64,000 nt of DNA from Syntrophomonadaceae bacterium (lineage in GTDB: Bacteria > Bacillota > Syntrophomonadia > Syntrophomonadales > Syntrophomonadaceae): contig JAAYCQ010000082.1 in NCBI GenBank assembly GCA_012729715.1, positions 1 to 64,000 of the forward strand, in the 5' to 3' direction. Position numbers and translations under genes: made by a program. Shown piece after piece: positions 17,331 to 25,813 of the stretch. How positions within the stretch are numbered: position 1 is the stretch's first letter; each line of letters begins with the position of its first letter. Below the pieces are notes generated by a model, which was not told where the DNA came from, searched no databases, and worked only from the letters and a program-made list of their open reading frames with translations.

Positions 17331-17840
17331 TTAGATTTTCTTATCCAGAAGGTTCTTCAACGCATAGCTGCCTTCGCCGGTTTGGTCTCCTTTGTTGGAG
17401 TAGGTGCCGGCTACATCGCCGTTAAGGGTAGTTTCTATTACCTTTATATAATCAAGTGATTGTTCCAGTAATTCGTTATTATGGACATTAATAGCGCCCA
17501 GCCGGGTGAGGTTGTAATCCAGGCGGTTTATGGCCTCTTCCAGGTCATGATAGCAAGACGGATAAGCCTCCTCCGCCCTTTTTAAAATCTCCCGGGCGGA
17601 GAGTTCCTCACTGCTGATATCCCACCCCTGTCCAATTTGCTCCTGTAATTTAAAACGGGCACCTTCGGTTTTCTCCAGATTGGATATAACGATGCCCTCT
17701 TTACGAATCAAAGTATCCAGTTCCTTAACCTTACCCAGGATTATTAACTGCTGTTTCTCCTGACCCAATTCGGCCAATTCATCCAGCACTTCATTCAGAG
17801 CAGCGACAGCCCGGGTGAAGTCTGTTAGCAGGGATTCCAC
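17331..17840 (-). CDS. flgN: FlgN family flagellar chaperone
   Basis: 169-aa helical protein between flgK and flgM (LNEVLDELAELGQEKQQLIILGKVKELDTLIRKEGIVISNLEKTEGAR). Confidence 0.85.
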   Translation of the reverse strand: MESLLTDFTRAVAALNEVLDELAELGQEKQQLIILGKVKELDTLIRKEGIVISNLEKTEGARFKLQEQIGQGWDISSEELSAREILKRAEEAYPSCYHDLEEAINRLDYNLTRLGAINVHNNELLEQSLDYIKVIETTLNGDVAGTYSNKGDQTGEGSYALKNLLDKKI

Positions 17841-17854
17841 AATATCACCGCTTT

Positions 17855-18151
17855 CTATACCAATCGGTCAACTATAGCTCGGGCTATCATCTTTTCCGCT
17901 ACTTCATCGTCATTAACGGTATAAGTGCCGCTGGAAATCTGCTCCTGCAACTGGTTAACCTTATCCATGCGGACATCTTCCGATTGTTTGATAGCCTGCA
18001 TGGCCCGTTGTTTGATGCGACTTTCACTGGAAATAGCCAATTCATCATTTTTCCCCGGAATTTTATTAAACTGCTTTTTCTCCACTTTGTTGGTATTGTC
18101 TTTGCCGTATACTTTCAGCAAATTCTGTACCTGGATTTTGGAAATCATCAT
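17855..18151 (-). CDS. flgM: Anti-sigma-28 factor FlgM
   Basis: MMISKIQVQNLLKVYGKDNTNKVEKK...MDKVNQLQEQISSGTYTVNDDEVAEKMIARAIVDRLV. Confidence 0.93.
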   Translation of the reverse strand: MMISKIQVQNLLKVYGKDNTNKVEKKQFNKIPGKNDELAISSESRIKQRAMQAIKQSEDVRMDKVNQLQEQISSGTYTVNDDEVAEKMIARAIVDRLV

Positions 18152-18196
18152 AAGCTACCACCTTACTATTGTTTCTATGGTCTATTTTCGCAGAAA

Positions 18197-18219
18197 AAAC
18201 AAAGGGGCTTAATACCCCT
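18197..18219 (-). terminator. Terminator-like hairpin between the yvyF-like gene and flgM
   Basis: Minus strand AAGGGGTATTAAGCCCCTTTGTTTTTTCT. Confidence 0.5.
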
Positions 18220-18445
18220 TATAGTTAATTATATTAATAATGCTTAGTTTTTCTCCGCTTTTACCGCATATCCGTTGCTATTTGTTTGATAATTTGAGAT
18301 AGTTATGATAAAGAGAAATACAGAGTATTTCTACAATAATTCTCAATTTTTAATTCTTAATTTAAAATTGACCTCTCTACCATGGGTTACCACTATTTTT
18401 TACAATACTCATAGCCATTGCTGCCAGACCCATAATACTTTACCC

Positions 18446-18862
18446 CTAGTCCTCCCCAATAATATGCATCCGGTCTTTTCCCTTATCCCGGGGTTTTGTT
18501 TCCGGTTCAGGAGCCTTGCGGGCAGAAGGAATAACACTTTTAAACTGTGCTCCCAGTTGTTTCAAACAGCTGTCACAGAATTTGCCGCTGGAAATAGTCT
18601 TACCGCAACGTTCACACATAGTAGTGTAACGCATCCCCTTGGTGACCAGCCTGCCATCACGCAGAAACTGGAGAATTTTTTCTTCATCTATCTCGGTAGC
18701 CTCGGCTACTTCTGCAACACTGGCACCGGGATTATCACGAACATAGCGGCGTACTATGGCGTAATCATCATCTTCTTTTTCCAAACACTTATTGCATATG
18801 TTCCTACCCTGGTAGGCAAAAGTTCTCCCACACATAGGGCAATTCCTAAGATCAGGCGCCAT
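18446..18862 (-). CDS. YvyF-like flagellar operon protein (zinc ribbon, TIGR03826-type)
   Basis: MAPDLRNCPMCGRTFAYQGRNICNKCLEKEDDDYAIVRRYVRDNPGASVAEVAEATEIDEEKILQFLRDGRL. Confidence 0.85.
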   Translation of the reverse strand: MAPDLRNCPMCGRTFAYQGRNICNKCLEKEDDDYAIVRRYVRDNPGASVAEVAEATEIDEEKILQFLRDGRLVTKGMRYTTMCERCGKTISSGKFCDSCLKQLGAQFKSVIPSARKAPEPETKPRDKGKDRMHIIGED

Positions 18863-18941
18863 AATATCAACCTCCTTACGCGAAATGGAACCTGAATATT
18901 CTACTACTTTAATTATACCAATAAGATGTCATTTAAATGTT

Positions 18942-19427
18942 GAATTCTTAATTTTAAATTTTGAATTATGGTAGAAATGCTCCGCATTTCTTTTTTTACA
19001 TGTTTTTTCCGCTAGTTTTTACAATTGCTGTTAGTATTCTAATTAATTCATCTACTCTTTCTAATAAAGGATAAGCCTCATTTTCCTCTAGATAATTACT
19101 GTCTTTTAGTAATCTTAGCCAGTAAGAACTCTCTCGGGCTTCTCTGGAGGCAATACTCATTTTATGGGCAAAATCCTTTCTACTGCTAGCAGCCAATGCT
19201 TCTTCTACATTGGCTCCAATACTAGTTCCTGCCTTCAACAATTGTCGCGATAATACATATTCACGCTTATCTATGAGCTTCTTATTTAAATTAACAATAT
19301 CCAATGCAAATTTATAACTTTTTATTTTAATTGCGTTATCTTTAATATCATTCATATTATTAATTACCGGAAAATCGATAGATTTTCCAACCTTTAATTA
19401 AAAATTAAAAATTCATAATTCAAAATT
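18942..19427. mobile_element. AT-rich inverted-repeat cassette carrying an S23-like four-helix gene
   Basis: Left arm AATTATGGTAGAAATGCTCCGCATTTCTTTTTT and right arm ATTATTAATTACCGGAAAATCGATAGATTTTCC...AATTCATAATTC match the two halves of 17207-17330. Confidence 0.65.
18996..19355 (-). CDS. S23/IVP-like four-helix bundle protein
   Basis: Sequence SYKFALDIVNLNKKLIDKREYVLSRQLLKAGTSIGANVEEALAASSRKDFAHKMSIASREARESSYWLRLLKDS: the S23/IVP signature. Confidence 0.93.
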   Translation of the reverse strand: MNDIKDNAIKIKSYKFALDIVNLNKKLIDKREYVLSRQLLKAGTSIGANVEEALAASSRKDFAHKMSIASREARESSYWLRLLKDSNYLEENEAYPLLERVDELIRILTAIVKTSGKNM

Positions 19428-20147
19428 CTAGAACCCTATCCCGGTAGCCCAGGTGATGACACAAACCCTTTTAGCTCCGGCAGCTAGCAGGGTACGGGTA
19501 CATTCCTTGCTGGTGGAGCCTGTAGTATATACATCGTCTACCAATAATAAATTCTTGCGATAAATCTTTTTATTCTCCTCTACCCTGAAAGCACAAAGCA
19601 GATTTTTCTCTCTTTCCTCCCGGCTCAACTCGCGCTGAGAAGGAGTTTCTTTCACCCTTTTGAGGGAACAGACATCCATTTTAACCCGAATATCCCGGCT
19701 TATTTGACGACCCAGCTCTTCGGTCTGGTTAAAGCCTCTCTGCTTCAAATGACCGGCAGAGGCAGGTACCGGTATAATTAAATCAATTGGCCAGAAGCGC
19801 GGTTCTTCGTTTATCACCTGGGCCATCATATGCCCCATCCTTACCGCCAAATGGCGCCGCCCCATAAACTTTAATACCTTTATGGCAATACGGTAATTTT
19901 CATCATAAGGGCCCACCGCCCGAGCAATATCGAATAATGGCGGATTTTTTTGACATTCAGCACAGAGGCCCTTGCCAGTCTCCAGGTATTTGCCGCATTT
20001 ATCGCAAATGGGCAGGCTTTCCCGCATTGTGGCCAGGTTCTCTTCACATTTATCACACCATGGTTTTCTGGTTCGATATAGGCCCGGTTCCCTGCAGATG
20101 CAGCAAGCTTGCTGGGGAAAAATTATATCCATTAGAAGATTCTGCAT
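19428..20147 (-). CDS. comF: ComF family protein (phosphoribosyltransferase-like)
   Basis: Zn-finger CxxC pairs at the N-terminus and LLLVDDVYTTGSTSKECTRTLLAAGAKRVCVITWATG; start set to MQNLLMDIIFPQQ with SD GAGGTG. Confidence 0.88.
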   Translation of the reverse strand: MQNLLMDIIFPQQACCICREPGLYRTRKPWCDKCEENLATMRESLPICDKCGKYLETGKGLCAECQKNPPLFDIARAVGPYDENYRIAIKVLKFMGRRHLAVRMGHMMAQVINEEPRFWPIDLIIPVPASAGHLKQRGFNQTEELGRQISRDIRVKMDVCSLKRVKETPSQRELSREEREKNLLCAFRVEENKKIYRKNLLLVDDVYTTGSTSKECTRTLLAAGAKRVCVITWATGIGF

Positions 20148-20551
20148 ATTTGCACCTCGGTTGAAACTATGTTTATAAAAAATATATCGTATGAACGCTT
20201 CTATTTTCTCATCCATACGACTAAAAAGGAGTCTGTACTTACCATCACAATTAATAATATAACACAATATTTCGAAATTTCACATAAAATTTACCTGTTC
20301 GACTACTTTTTGGCCCATGCTTTTCTTGTTTCCATCCTGCTGTCTTCCTCATCTTCTATAGAAACTTTTACACTGTGGTAAGCAGAGGCTGGTTTGTGCC
20401 TGCTGCCAACAATCATTGCCAGCATTATTACTAACCATAATGCGAAACACAAAGCTTTTAGCAAAATGACCACAAAAAAACCTCCTTCTAGCCACCTGGT
20501 ATATAGTATGCTAGCAAGAGGTTACTTGATTACTCTTTCGACAGGGTGACA

Positions 20552-20623
20552 GGGGCAAACAAGGGGACGTTCTTTTTGTTTGGTTTGCAAACCAAACAAA
20601 AAGAACGTCCCCTTGTTTGCCCC
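20552..20623. repeat. Perfect 72-bp palindrome
   Basis: GGGGCAAACAAGGGGACGTTCTTTTTGTTTGGTTTG and its exact reverse complement; base-by-base check by eye. Confidence 0.95.
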
Positions 20624-20632
20624 CTTGTTTGC

Positions 20633-21277
20633 CTACAGCTCTTCGCTGACGATATTATTCTTTAAAGCATATACAGCTGCCTGGGTGCGGTCTTTTACGC
20701 CCAGCTTGCGAAAAATGCTGGTCAGGTGATTTTTAACGGTTTTTTCACTGATAAACATAGCATCGGCCATCTCTTTATTACTATGCCCCTTCACCAGCAG
20801 CGAAAGCACATCACTCTCCCTTTTCGTCAGGCGCACATCATTCTTTTTCTTTTCATTTCGAGATAATTCACGTACCAGACGGTTTGCAACCCGAGGATGA
20901 ATAACTACCTCACCCTGCATCACGCGATTTATAGTGTCTATTAGTTCGCTACCGGCTACATCTTTTAAGACATAAGCTGACACCCCCGCCTTAACCATAT
21001 CAACTACTTCTTCATCCTCATAAATAGTCAGAGCAATTACATGGATAGAGGGCATCTCCCGTTTTATCACCCTGGTGGCAATAATCCCATTAGTGCCGGG
21101 CATATTTACATCCATAAGAATAACATCGGGCTTCTCCCTGCGGGCAATATTGATAGCACCCTGCCCATCCCCCACTTCGCTAAGAATCTCAATGCTATCG
21201 CTTAACTCCAGCAACTTTCTTAGCCCTTCTCGGACCAGGGCATGGTCATCAGCTATTAATACGCGAATCTTATCCAA
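20633..21277 (-). CDS. degU: DegU/NarL-type response regulator
   Basis: Sequence DKIRVLIADDHALVREGLRKLLELS...VILMDVNMPGTNG...LTKRESDVLSLLVKGHSNKEMADAMFISEKTVKNHLTSIFRKLGVKDRTQAAVYALKN; TTG start proposed. Confidence 0.88.
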   Translation of the reverse strand: MDKIRVLIADDHALVREGLRKLLELSDSIEILSEVGDGQGAINIARREKPDVILMDVNMPGTNGIIATRVIKREMPSIHVIALTIYEDEEVVDMVKAGVSAYVLKDVAGSELIDTINRVMQGEVVIHPRVANRLVRELSRNEKKKNDVRLTKRESDVLSLLVKGHSNKEMADAMFISEKTVKNHLTSIFRKLGVKDRTQAAVYALKNNIVSEEL

Positions 21278-22448
21278 TTCTAGGTTCCCCTTCCAATGGT
21301 ACTTGAATAATGACCTGGGTACCTGCTCCAGGTGCAGAAATGATATCCAGCTTACCTCCAAAAAGGTTTACTCGCTCCTTCATGCCCAGGATGCCATAGC
21401 TTTCTTTATCGCCGGTATTATTGGGTTCAAACCCGATTCCCTCATCCTTGATAACCAGGGTAAGATTAGCACTATTATCTTCAAATTTGACTACGGCCCT
21501 CTTAACCCCCGAATGTTTGCGGATATTGGTTACGGCTTCCTGAACCATTCTAAACAGTGCTGTTTCCAAGGAAAGATTATACTGCTTATCCTGGCCTATC
21601 TGCAGAAAATCAATGGTAAAATTATATTTAGCCTCATAATCATTAAAATACTCCTTCAGGGTATTACTGAAGTTATTTTCATGCAACAGCGATGGCTTAA
21701 GGTCAAACATAATGCGGCGGACATCTGCCAGGGTCTCCCTGCCCATACTGCTGACATTATCTATCTCTTCATAAATACCCTTAAAATCCTGGTTGCCCAG
21801 CCTTTTTATTAAATCCAGGCGGATTAGTATACCTGCCATACTCTGGGCCGGTCCATCATGTAGTTCCCGGGCAATTTTCCGGCGCTCGGCTTCCTGGGAC
21901 TCTATTATCCAGGTAACCATTTGTTGCTGCCGAAACGATTCCCCAATGGTGTCATTTATTCTTTCGACATTTCCACGTAAAATCTTTAATGCTATTGCCG
22001 TACTTTGTAAAAAATTATCCGCCTTCTGGCCTATATCTTTAAACTTTTTAATTTGCCGGGTCAATTCATCGCGGCGTCGACGCAGATAAACCTCCTGTTG
22101 CCGTAGATCAATTAATTTAAGTTGCATTTCTCGGGCCTGTTCATAAGCTTCTTTGATATGCTCCTGGGAATAAGAACGAAAATCGCGACTTACATCTATA
22201 AGCCGCAGACGGGCGTAACGTTCCAGTTTTTCGAAATGATCGACTTCCAGTATAACCTGCTGGGCTTGCAGGTTGGTTTCTTCCAGCTCGGTCTGCAGGT
22301 TAACTTCAATTTCATGGCAATCCTGAGCAATATCAAATATATCGTCCCGGCCGTGCTCCAGGGTAGCCAATACCTGGTTTAAAACCTGATCCAGCCGAGT
22401 CAGCTGTTCCGGCTGTTCATCGTTTATGTATTCATTATCTCTCCCCAT
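21270..22448 (-). CDS. degS: DegS-type sensor histidine kinase
   Basis: Sequence ESQEAERRKIARELHDGPAQSMAGILIRLDLIKRL... and HATPase_c motifs; overlaps the degU-like gene. Confidence 0.9.
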   Translation of the reverse strand: MGRDNEYINDEQPEQLTRLDQVLNQVLATLEHGRDDIFDIAQDCHEIEVNLQTELEETNLQAQQVILEVDHFEKLERYARLRLIDVSRDFRSYSQEHIKEAYEQAREMQLKLIDLRQQEVYLRRRRDELTRQIKKFKDIGQKADNFLQSTAIALKILRGNVERINDTIGESFRQQQMVTWIIESQEAERRKIARELHDGPAQSMAGILIRLDLIKRLGNQDFKGIYEEIDNVSSMGRETLADVRRIMFDLKPSLLHENNFSNTLKEYFNDYEAKYNFTIDFLQIGQDKQYNLSLETALFRMVQEAVTNIRKHSGVKRAVVKFEDNSANLTLVIKDEGIGFEPNNTGDKESYGILGMKERVNLFGGKLDIISAPGAGTQVIIQVPLEGEPRIG

Positions 22449-22472
22449 ACCTGATCCTTCCCCTCAACACAC

Positions 22473-22908
22473 GGGTATCGGCACAACACGGCGGAACGGC
22501 ACAGGGGCCGTTCCCTACAAACATAACGATAAATGCGATTTAGGGTTAAAATAAAGAGAAAAACGGGGTTTTTCTACGATAATTTAAAATTAAAAATTAA
22601 AAATTAAAAATTCAACCCCAGATTCCTGCATACCTCTTCCTGAATAGCCTCCAGCATACCCTTATCACTGGCTTCTACATAGACCCACGCGGGTATCGGC
22701 TCAACACGGCGGAACGGCACGGGGGCCGTTCCCTACAAACATAACGATAAATGCGATTTAGGGTTAAAATAAAAAGAAAAACGGAGTTTTTCTACCTTAA
22801 TTCAAAATTCAAAATTAAAAATTAAAAATTCAACCCCAGATTCCTATAAACCTCTTCCTGAATAGCCTCCAGCATACCCTTGTCACTGGCTTCTACATAG
22901 ACCCTGAA
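22473..22908. repeat. Tandem duplication, two copies of about 218 bp
   Basis: GGGTATCGGC(A/T)CAACACGGCGGAACGG at 22473 and 22691, CAACCCCAGATTCCT at 22613 and 22831; constant 218-bp offset. The first copy carries a duplicate of the phosphohexomutase 3' end. Confidence 0.9.
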
Positions 22909-24249
22909 AAGGGGTTCGGTTCCGGAAGGGCGAATCAGCACCCAGGAGCCATCCTCCAGCACCAGCTTGGTTCCCTCCACCCGGCTCAGTGTTTCCACCT
23001 TCAGACCGGCTACTGCTTTAGGGCAGTAATGAGCTATCTTATCTAAGATTGATTCCTTATCGGCTTCGTTTACTTCAATATCCAGCCGGCGACTGGTTAC
23101 CTGCCCGTATTCCTTCAGCAGTTTTTGACTTAAACTTTCCAGGCTTTCTCCGGAATAGGCTATCATTTCCACAGCCAGCAGACAGGCCAGAATCCCATCC
23201 TTTTCCGGAATATGGCCAAAGATACTAAGCCCTCCGCTTTCCTCCCCGCCCAGCATACAAGCCTTATCCCGCAGGGCCTGGCCGATATACTTAAACCCTA
23301 CCGGGGTTTCAATGACATTTAGGCCGTTTTTCCGGGCAATCCGGTCCAACATATGGGTAGTAGCCAGGCTCCGGCATACCGGCCCCCGGAAAATACGAGT
23401 TCTTAGCAAGTGATCCAACAAAATACTCATAAAGCGATTGGCGCTTACGAATTCTCCATTCCTGTCAATAATGCCAAATCGATCTGCATCCCCATCCAGG
23501 GCCAGACCCAGATCAGCCTCATAAGCCAGTACCGCCCTTTTTAAATCCGATAGATTATTTTCGGTAGGTTCAGGCAGAGCCCCTCCGAATAAAGCATCCC
23601 GATAATTATTAATAGTCCTTATTTCACAGCCCAAATCACTCAGCATCTGATCGAGATAACCAATACCTGCCCCAAACATAGGGTTTATAACTATTTTTAA
23701 AGGTTTTGCCTTTATGAACTCAGTCCGCACCACTTCCAGCAAATGGTTGCTGTACTCACGGTCAATCTCACATTCCTCAAACAAACCTAATTGAGCCGCC
23801 TCCGACAGATTCAGCTCATATACTTTCCCCTCGTTAACAACCCGGTTGACTTCATTTTCAATGGCCTCGGTCACATCAGGAAGAGCCGGGCCGGCATATT
23901 CCGGTATAAACTTGATCCCGGAATAATAATGAGGATTATGGCTGGCAGTTATCATAATGGCTCCGCCCGCTTCTTTTTCCCGTACCGCAAAGGCCGTAAC
24001 CGGGGTGGGGCTGACCTTTTTCAGAAAATAGACCTTAATCCCGTTACCCGCCAGTACCCGGGCGCATTCCCGGGCAAAATCCTCAGACATAAAACGATTA
24101 TCATAACCTATGACAATGCCTTTTTTAGTTAAATTACTGTAGTTTATATAACTGGCCAATCCCTGGGTGACCACTCGGCAGTTTGCAAACGTAAAATCCC
24201 GGGCAATAATAGCCCTCCAACCATCAGTTCCAAACTTAATCGGCGCCAT
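22822..24249 (-). CDS. Phosphoglucomutase/phosphomannomutase family protein
   Basis: MAPIKFGTDGWRAIIARDFTFAN...GGAIMITASHNPHYYSGIK...LDGDADRFGIID...; start trimmed to the ATG with SD AGGAGG. Confidence 0.93.
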   Translation of the reverse strand: MAPIKFGTDGWRAIIARDFTFANCRVVTQGLASYINYSNLTKKGIVIGYDNRFMSEDFARECARVLAGNGIKVYFLKKVSPTPVTAFAVREKEAGGAIMITASHNPHYYSGIKFIPEYAGPALPDVTEAIENEVNRVVNEGKVYELNLSEAAQLGLFEECEIDREYSNHLLEVVRTEFIKAKPLKIVINPMFGAGIGYLDQMLSDLGCEIRTINNYRDALFGGALPEPTENNLSDLKRAVLAYEADLGLALDGDADRFGIIDRNGEFVSANRFMSILLDHLLRTRIFRGPVCRSLATTHMLDRIARKNGLNVIETPVGFKYIGQALRDKACMLGGEESGGLSIFGHIPEKDGILACLLAVEMIAYSGESLESLSQKLLKEYGQVTSRRLDIEVNEADKESILDKIAHYCPKAVAGLKVETLSRVEGTKLVLEDGSWVLIRPSGTEPLFRVYVEASDKGMLEAIQEEVYRNLGLNF

Positions 24250-24340
24250 CAATATCCTCCTTAATAGAGCTGTAATCAAGTCAAGCGCTTTTTACCATCT
24301 AACCCATAATATAATTTATCTCGGCAATGCTTGTCAAAAC

Positions 24341-24404
24341 CGTGTTGAGGGGACGGTCCTTTTGACACGAAATTTCGTGTCAAAAGGACCGTCCCCTCAA
24401 CACG
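24341..24404. repeat. Perfect 64-bp palindrome
   Basis: CGTGTTGAGGGGACGGTCCTTTTGACACGAAA and its exact reverse complement. Confidence 0.93.
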
Positions 24405-24490
24405 CGGAACGGCACGGGGGCCGTTCCCTACAAAATGACGAGAAATGCGGAGCATTTCATCCTTAATTCTTAATTTTTAATTCTCAATTC

Positions 24491-25627
24491 TTAATTCAGT
24501 TGCGCTCCTATGCGCACATAGAGAAAGTCGGTTACCACTTTGGCTATGCGGCGGGCGGCTTTGCCGTCTCCATAGGGGTTTATAGCCCGAGCCATCTTAT
24601 TATGCTCTTCCGGATTGCTGAGCAGCAGATGAGCAGCATCATATACCCGCTGCTGGTTAGTGCCTATGAGCTTTACCGTACCTGCTTTCACCGCTTCCGG
24701 CCGTTCCGTAGTATCCCTTAATACCAGTACCGGTTTGCCCAGCGACGGGGCCTCCTCCTGCAAACCGCCGGAGTCAGTCAGCACCAAATAGGAATGATTC
24801 ATTAAATTGGCAAAGGGTTCATAATCCAGCGGCTCTATCAGATGAAAACGTTCCCGCTTGCCTAGCATCTCTTCGGCCACATCCCGAACCACCGGGTTTT
24901 TGTGCACCGGAAATACCACCTCAACATCAGGAAATTCATCTACCAGATCAATTAAGGCCTGATAAATATGGCGCATAGGCTCACCCCAGTTTTCCCGGCG
25001 ATGAGTGGTAACCAGTAAAATTCTGCGATTCAAATCAAGCCCCTTAAGTTCGGGACCGAACTGATAATCATCTTTCACCGTTTCCAGCAGGGCATCTATA
25101 ACTGTATTGCCGGTGACCCAGATTTTAAACTGGGCCGTAGATTCGGCAATTAAATTTTCCCGTGAAGTATCTGTAGGGGCAAAATGCAGTTCCGCCAGTC
25201 TCCCGGTCAGGGTGCGGTTAAGCTCTTCCGGGAAAGGCGAATACTTATTGCGGGTACGCAGCCCGGCCTCGACATGCCCCACCGGTATACGCATATAAAA
25301 AGCAGCCAGGGCGGCGGCAAAGGTGGTGGTAGTATCACCATGCACCAGCACCAGTTCAGGCTGCTCTTTTTCTAATATAGTTTTCATTCCCGCCAGGACA
25401 TCGGATGTTATACTAAAAAGATCCTGCTGTGCTTTCATCAGATTCATATCATAATCCGGCTGTATCTTAAAAAGGTTTAATACCTGATCCAGCATTTCCC
25501 GGTGCTGGGCAGTTACGCAGACTAAGGTATTAATGTCTTTTACTTTCTTTAATTCCTTAATTACCGGAGCCATCTTAATCGCCTCCGGCCTGGTGCCAAA
25601 CACTACCATTACTTTTCCCAGGTACAT
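24491..25627 (-). CDS. wecB: UDP-N-acetylglucosamine 2-epimerase (non-hydrolysing)
   Basis: Sequence KVMVVFGTRPEAIKMAPVIKEL...VHGDTTTTFAAALAAFYMRIPVGHVEAGLRT...TDSGGLQEEAPSLGKPVLVLRDTTERPE. Confidence 0.97.
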   Translation of the reverse strand: MYLGKVMVVFGTRPEAIKMAPVIKELKKVKDINTLVCVTAQHREMLDQVLNLFKIQPDYDMNLMKAQQDLFSITSDVLAGMKTILEKEQPELVLVHGDTTTTFAAALAAFYMRIPVGHVEAGLRTRNKYSPFPEELNRTLTGRLAELHFAPTDTSRENLIAESTAQFKIWVTGNTVIDALLETVKDDYQFGPELKGLDLNRRILLVTTHRRENWGEPMRHIYQALIDLVDEFPDVEVVFPVHKNPVVRDVAEEMLGKRERFHLIEPLDYEPFANLMNHSYLVLTDSGGLQEEAPSLGKPVLVLRDTTERPEAVKAGTVKLIGTNQQRVYDAAHLLLSNPEEHNKMARAINPYGDGKAARRIAKVVTDFLYVRIGAQLN

Positions 25628-25717
25628 AAATGTTTTCCTCCGTTATTGCTATGTCATATTTCTCTGTCTCCAGTTATTATTCCTTCTTTGCGTTAGTTTA
25701 CAACAACAGGCAAACAA

Positions 25718-25787
25718 GGGCAAACAAGGGGACGTTCTTTTTGTTTGGTTTGCAAACCAAACAAAAAGAACGTCCCCTTGTTTGCCC
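25718..25787. repeat. Perfect 70-bp palindrome (same sequence as 20552-20623)
   Basis: GGGCAAACAAGGGGACGTTCTTTTTGTTTGGTTTG + reverse complement, flanked by extra partial CAAACAAGGG units. Confidence 0.93.
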
Positions 25788-25813
25788 GAACGTCCCCTTG
25801 TTTGCCCTGTCAC

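Noticed and set aside
20552-25812. Repeated CAAACAAGGGGACG units as a CRISPR array
   Set aside because: No regular repeat-spacer spacing and no cas genes; they are isolated palindromes in two gaps.
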